A stretch of 13,593 nucleotides of DNA from Candidatus Dojkabacteria bacterium CG_4_10_14_0_2_um_filter_Dojkabacteria_WS6_41_15 (GTDB lineage: Bacteria; Patescibacteriota; Dojkabacteria; GCA-002793355): assembly GCA_002793355.1 (NCBI GenBank), contig PFQB01000118.1, forward strand, positions 1-13,593. Direction: 5' to 3'. Below the pieces are notes generated by a model. The model did no database searches, was not told the origin of the DNA, and saw only the letters and a program-made list of their open reading frames with translations. Below are positions 13,479-13,593 of this stretch, piece by piece (position 1 is the stretch's first letter; every line of letters begins with the position of its first letter). A program made the translations under genes and the position numbers.

Positions 13479-13593
13479 ATGGAAAAAGAACATTTGAATA
13501 TTTTAAAATTTACACCATTTGAAGCAAAGCATTTTCAGAATGGAACTTCTGTACAGGTATATCCATTAGACAACGATTTCAAAATAACCGATG
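13479..13593 (+). CDS. Partial CDS, possibly HutD/Ves-like
   Basis: Only the first 38 codons are inside the window, and the frame is open to the end. The N-terminus (Ile-Leu-Lys-Phe near residue 8, then 'HFQNG', then 'VYPLDNDFKI') has the spacing of HutD/Ves family cupins, which begin with an 'ILR...WKNGGG...P..DF.WR.S' pattern, but the tryptophans and the glycine run are missing, so this is a weak resemblance. The start is supported by the TATAAT 5 nt upstream, as for the other genes here. The function is open. Confidence 0.55.
   Translation, partial: MEKEHLNILKFTPFEAKHFQNGTSVQVYPLDNDFKITD

Larger units (their letters stand above)
12008..13593. mobile_element. Putative cassette-like array anchored on the tRNA-Ala 3' end
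   Basis: Copies of the tRNA 3' terminus (core TCCCCTCAGGTCCA) end at 12673, 13226 and 13450, dividing the downstream DNA into units of 666, 553 and 224 bp plus an open last unit. The units contain, in turn, a methyltransferase gene on the minus strand, a cupin gene, a structured non-coding stretch, and the start of another gene. Repeated tRNA 3' ends are the known footprint of site-specific integration into tRNA genes by tyrosine recombinases. Units this small, one gene each and without an integrase, are unusual. The recombinase may lie beyond the window or act in trans. The repeats are directly visible; calling the region mobile is inference. Confidence 0.5.

Noticed and set aside
13275..13493. 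72-codon minus-strand frame
   Set aside because: It covers the promoter and start of the next gene on the other strand and has no recognisable protein features.
13339..13497. 52-codon plus-strand frame in the G+C-rich stretch
   Set aside because: It has no ribosome-binding site or promoter placement, overlaps the start of the next gene, and reads through the tRNA-tail copy. Kept only as an alternative to check.

Overview
The window looks like a bacterial chromosome segment from a small-genome lineage, most likely Candidate Phyla Radiation (Patescibacteria)-like, although the phylum is inferred. The grounds are: strongly divergent but intact RNA polymerase subunits; a membrane-anchored DsbA-like protein; a winged-helix/Nudix fusion of a type common in that group; weak or absent Shine-Dalgarno sites; -10 boxes lying only 5-10 nt before start codons; and no TGA among ten stop codons (6 TAA, 4 TAG).

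Positions 1-10060 are a plus-strand housekeeping block: DsbA-like thiol-disulfide protein, rpoB, rpoC, rpsL (S12), rpsG (S7) and rplY (L25/CTC). Spacing is tight: 22 nt, 2 nt, 1-nt overlap, 15 nt, then 91 nt of heptamer repeats before rplY. It resembles a joined rpoBC-str operon in which L25, not EF-G, follows S7. The clearest promoter is just ahead of the DsbA-like gene. RpoB, RpoC and S12 keep catalytic and structural residues but differ at near-invariant active-center positions and at classical rifampicin and streptomycin contact positions.

Positions 10088-11822 hold two divergent genes. One is an unrecognised 298-aa helical protein on the minus strand, convergent with rplY. The other is a winged-helix/Nudix fusion on the plus strand whose Nudix box lacks two signature residues. 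Face-to-face promoters occupy the 130 nt between them.

Positions 11934-13593 are an accessory spot anchored on tRNA-Ala(CGC). The last 14-20 nt of the tRNA recur three times downstream, ending at 12673, 13226 and about 13450. They cut the sequence into small units: a SAM methyltransferase gene (minus strand), a cupin gene (plus), a non-coding structured unit of about 224 bp, and the start of another gene that runs off the window. Two boundaries are a perfect 46-bp direct repeat. The genes right of two boundaries have a TATAAT box at the same distance from the tRNA-end sequence and an ATG at or next to the predicted transcription start. The pattern resembles single-gene cassettes accumulated at a tRNA 3' end. 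No recombinase is visible, so the mechanism is inference. This is the most unusual part of the window.
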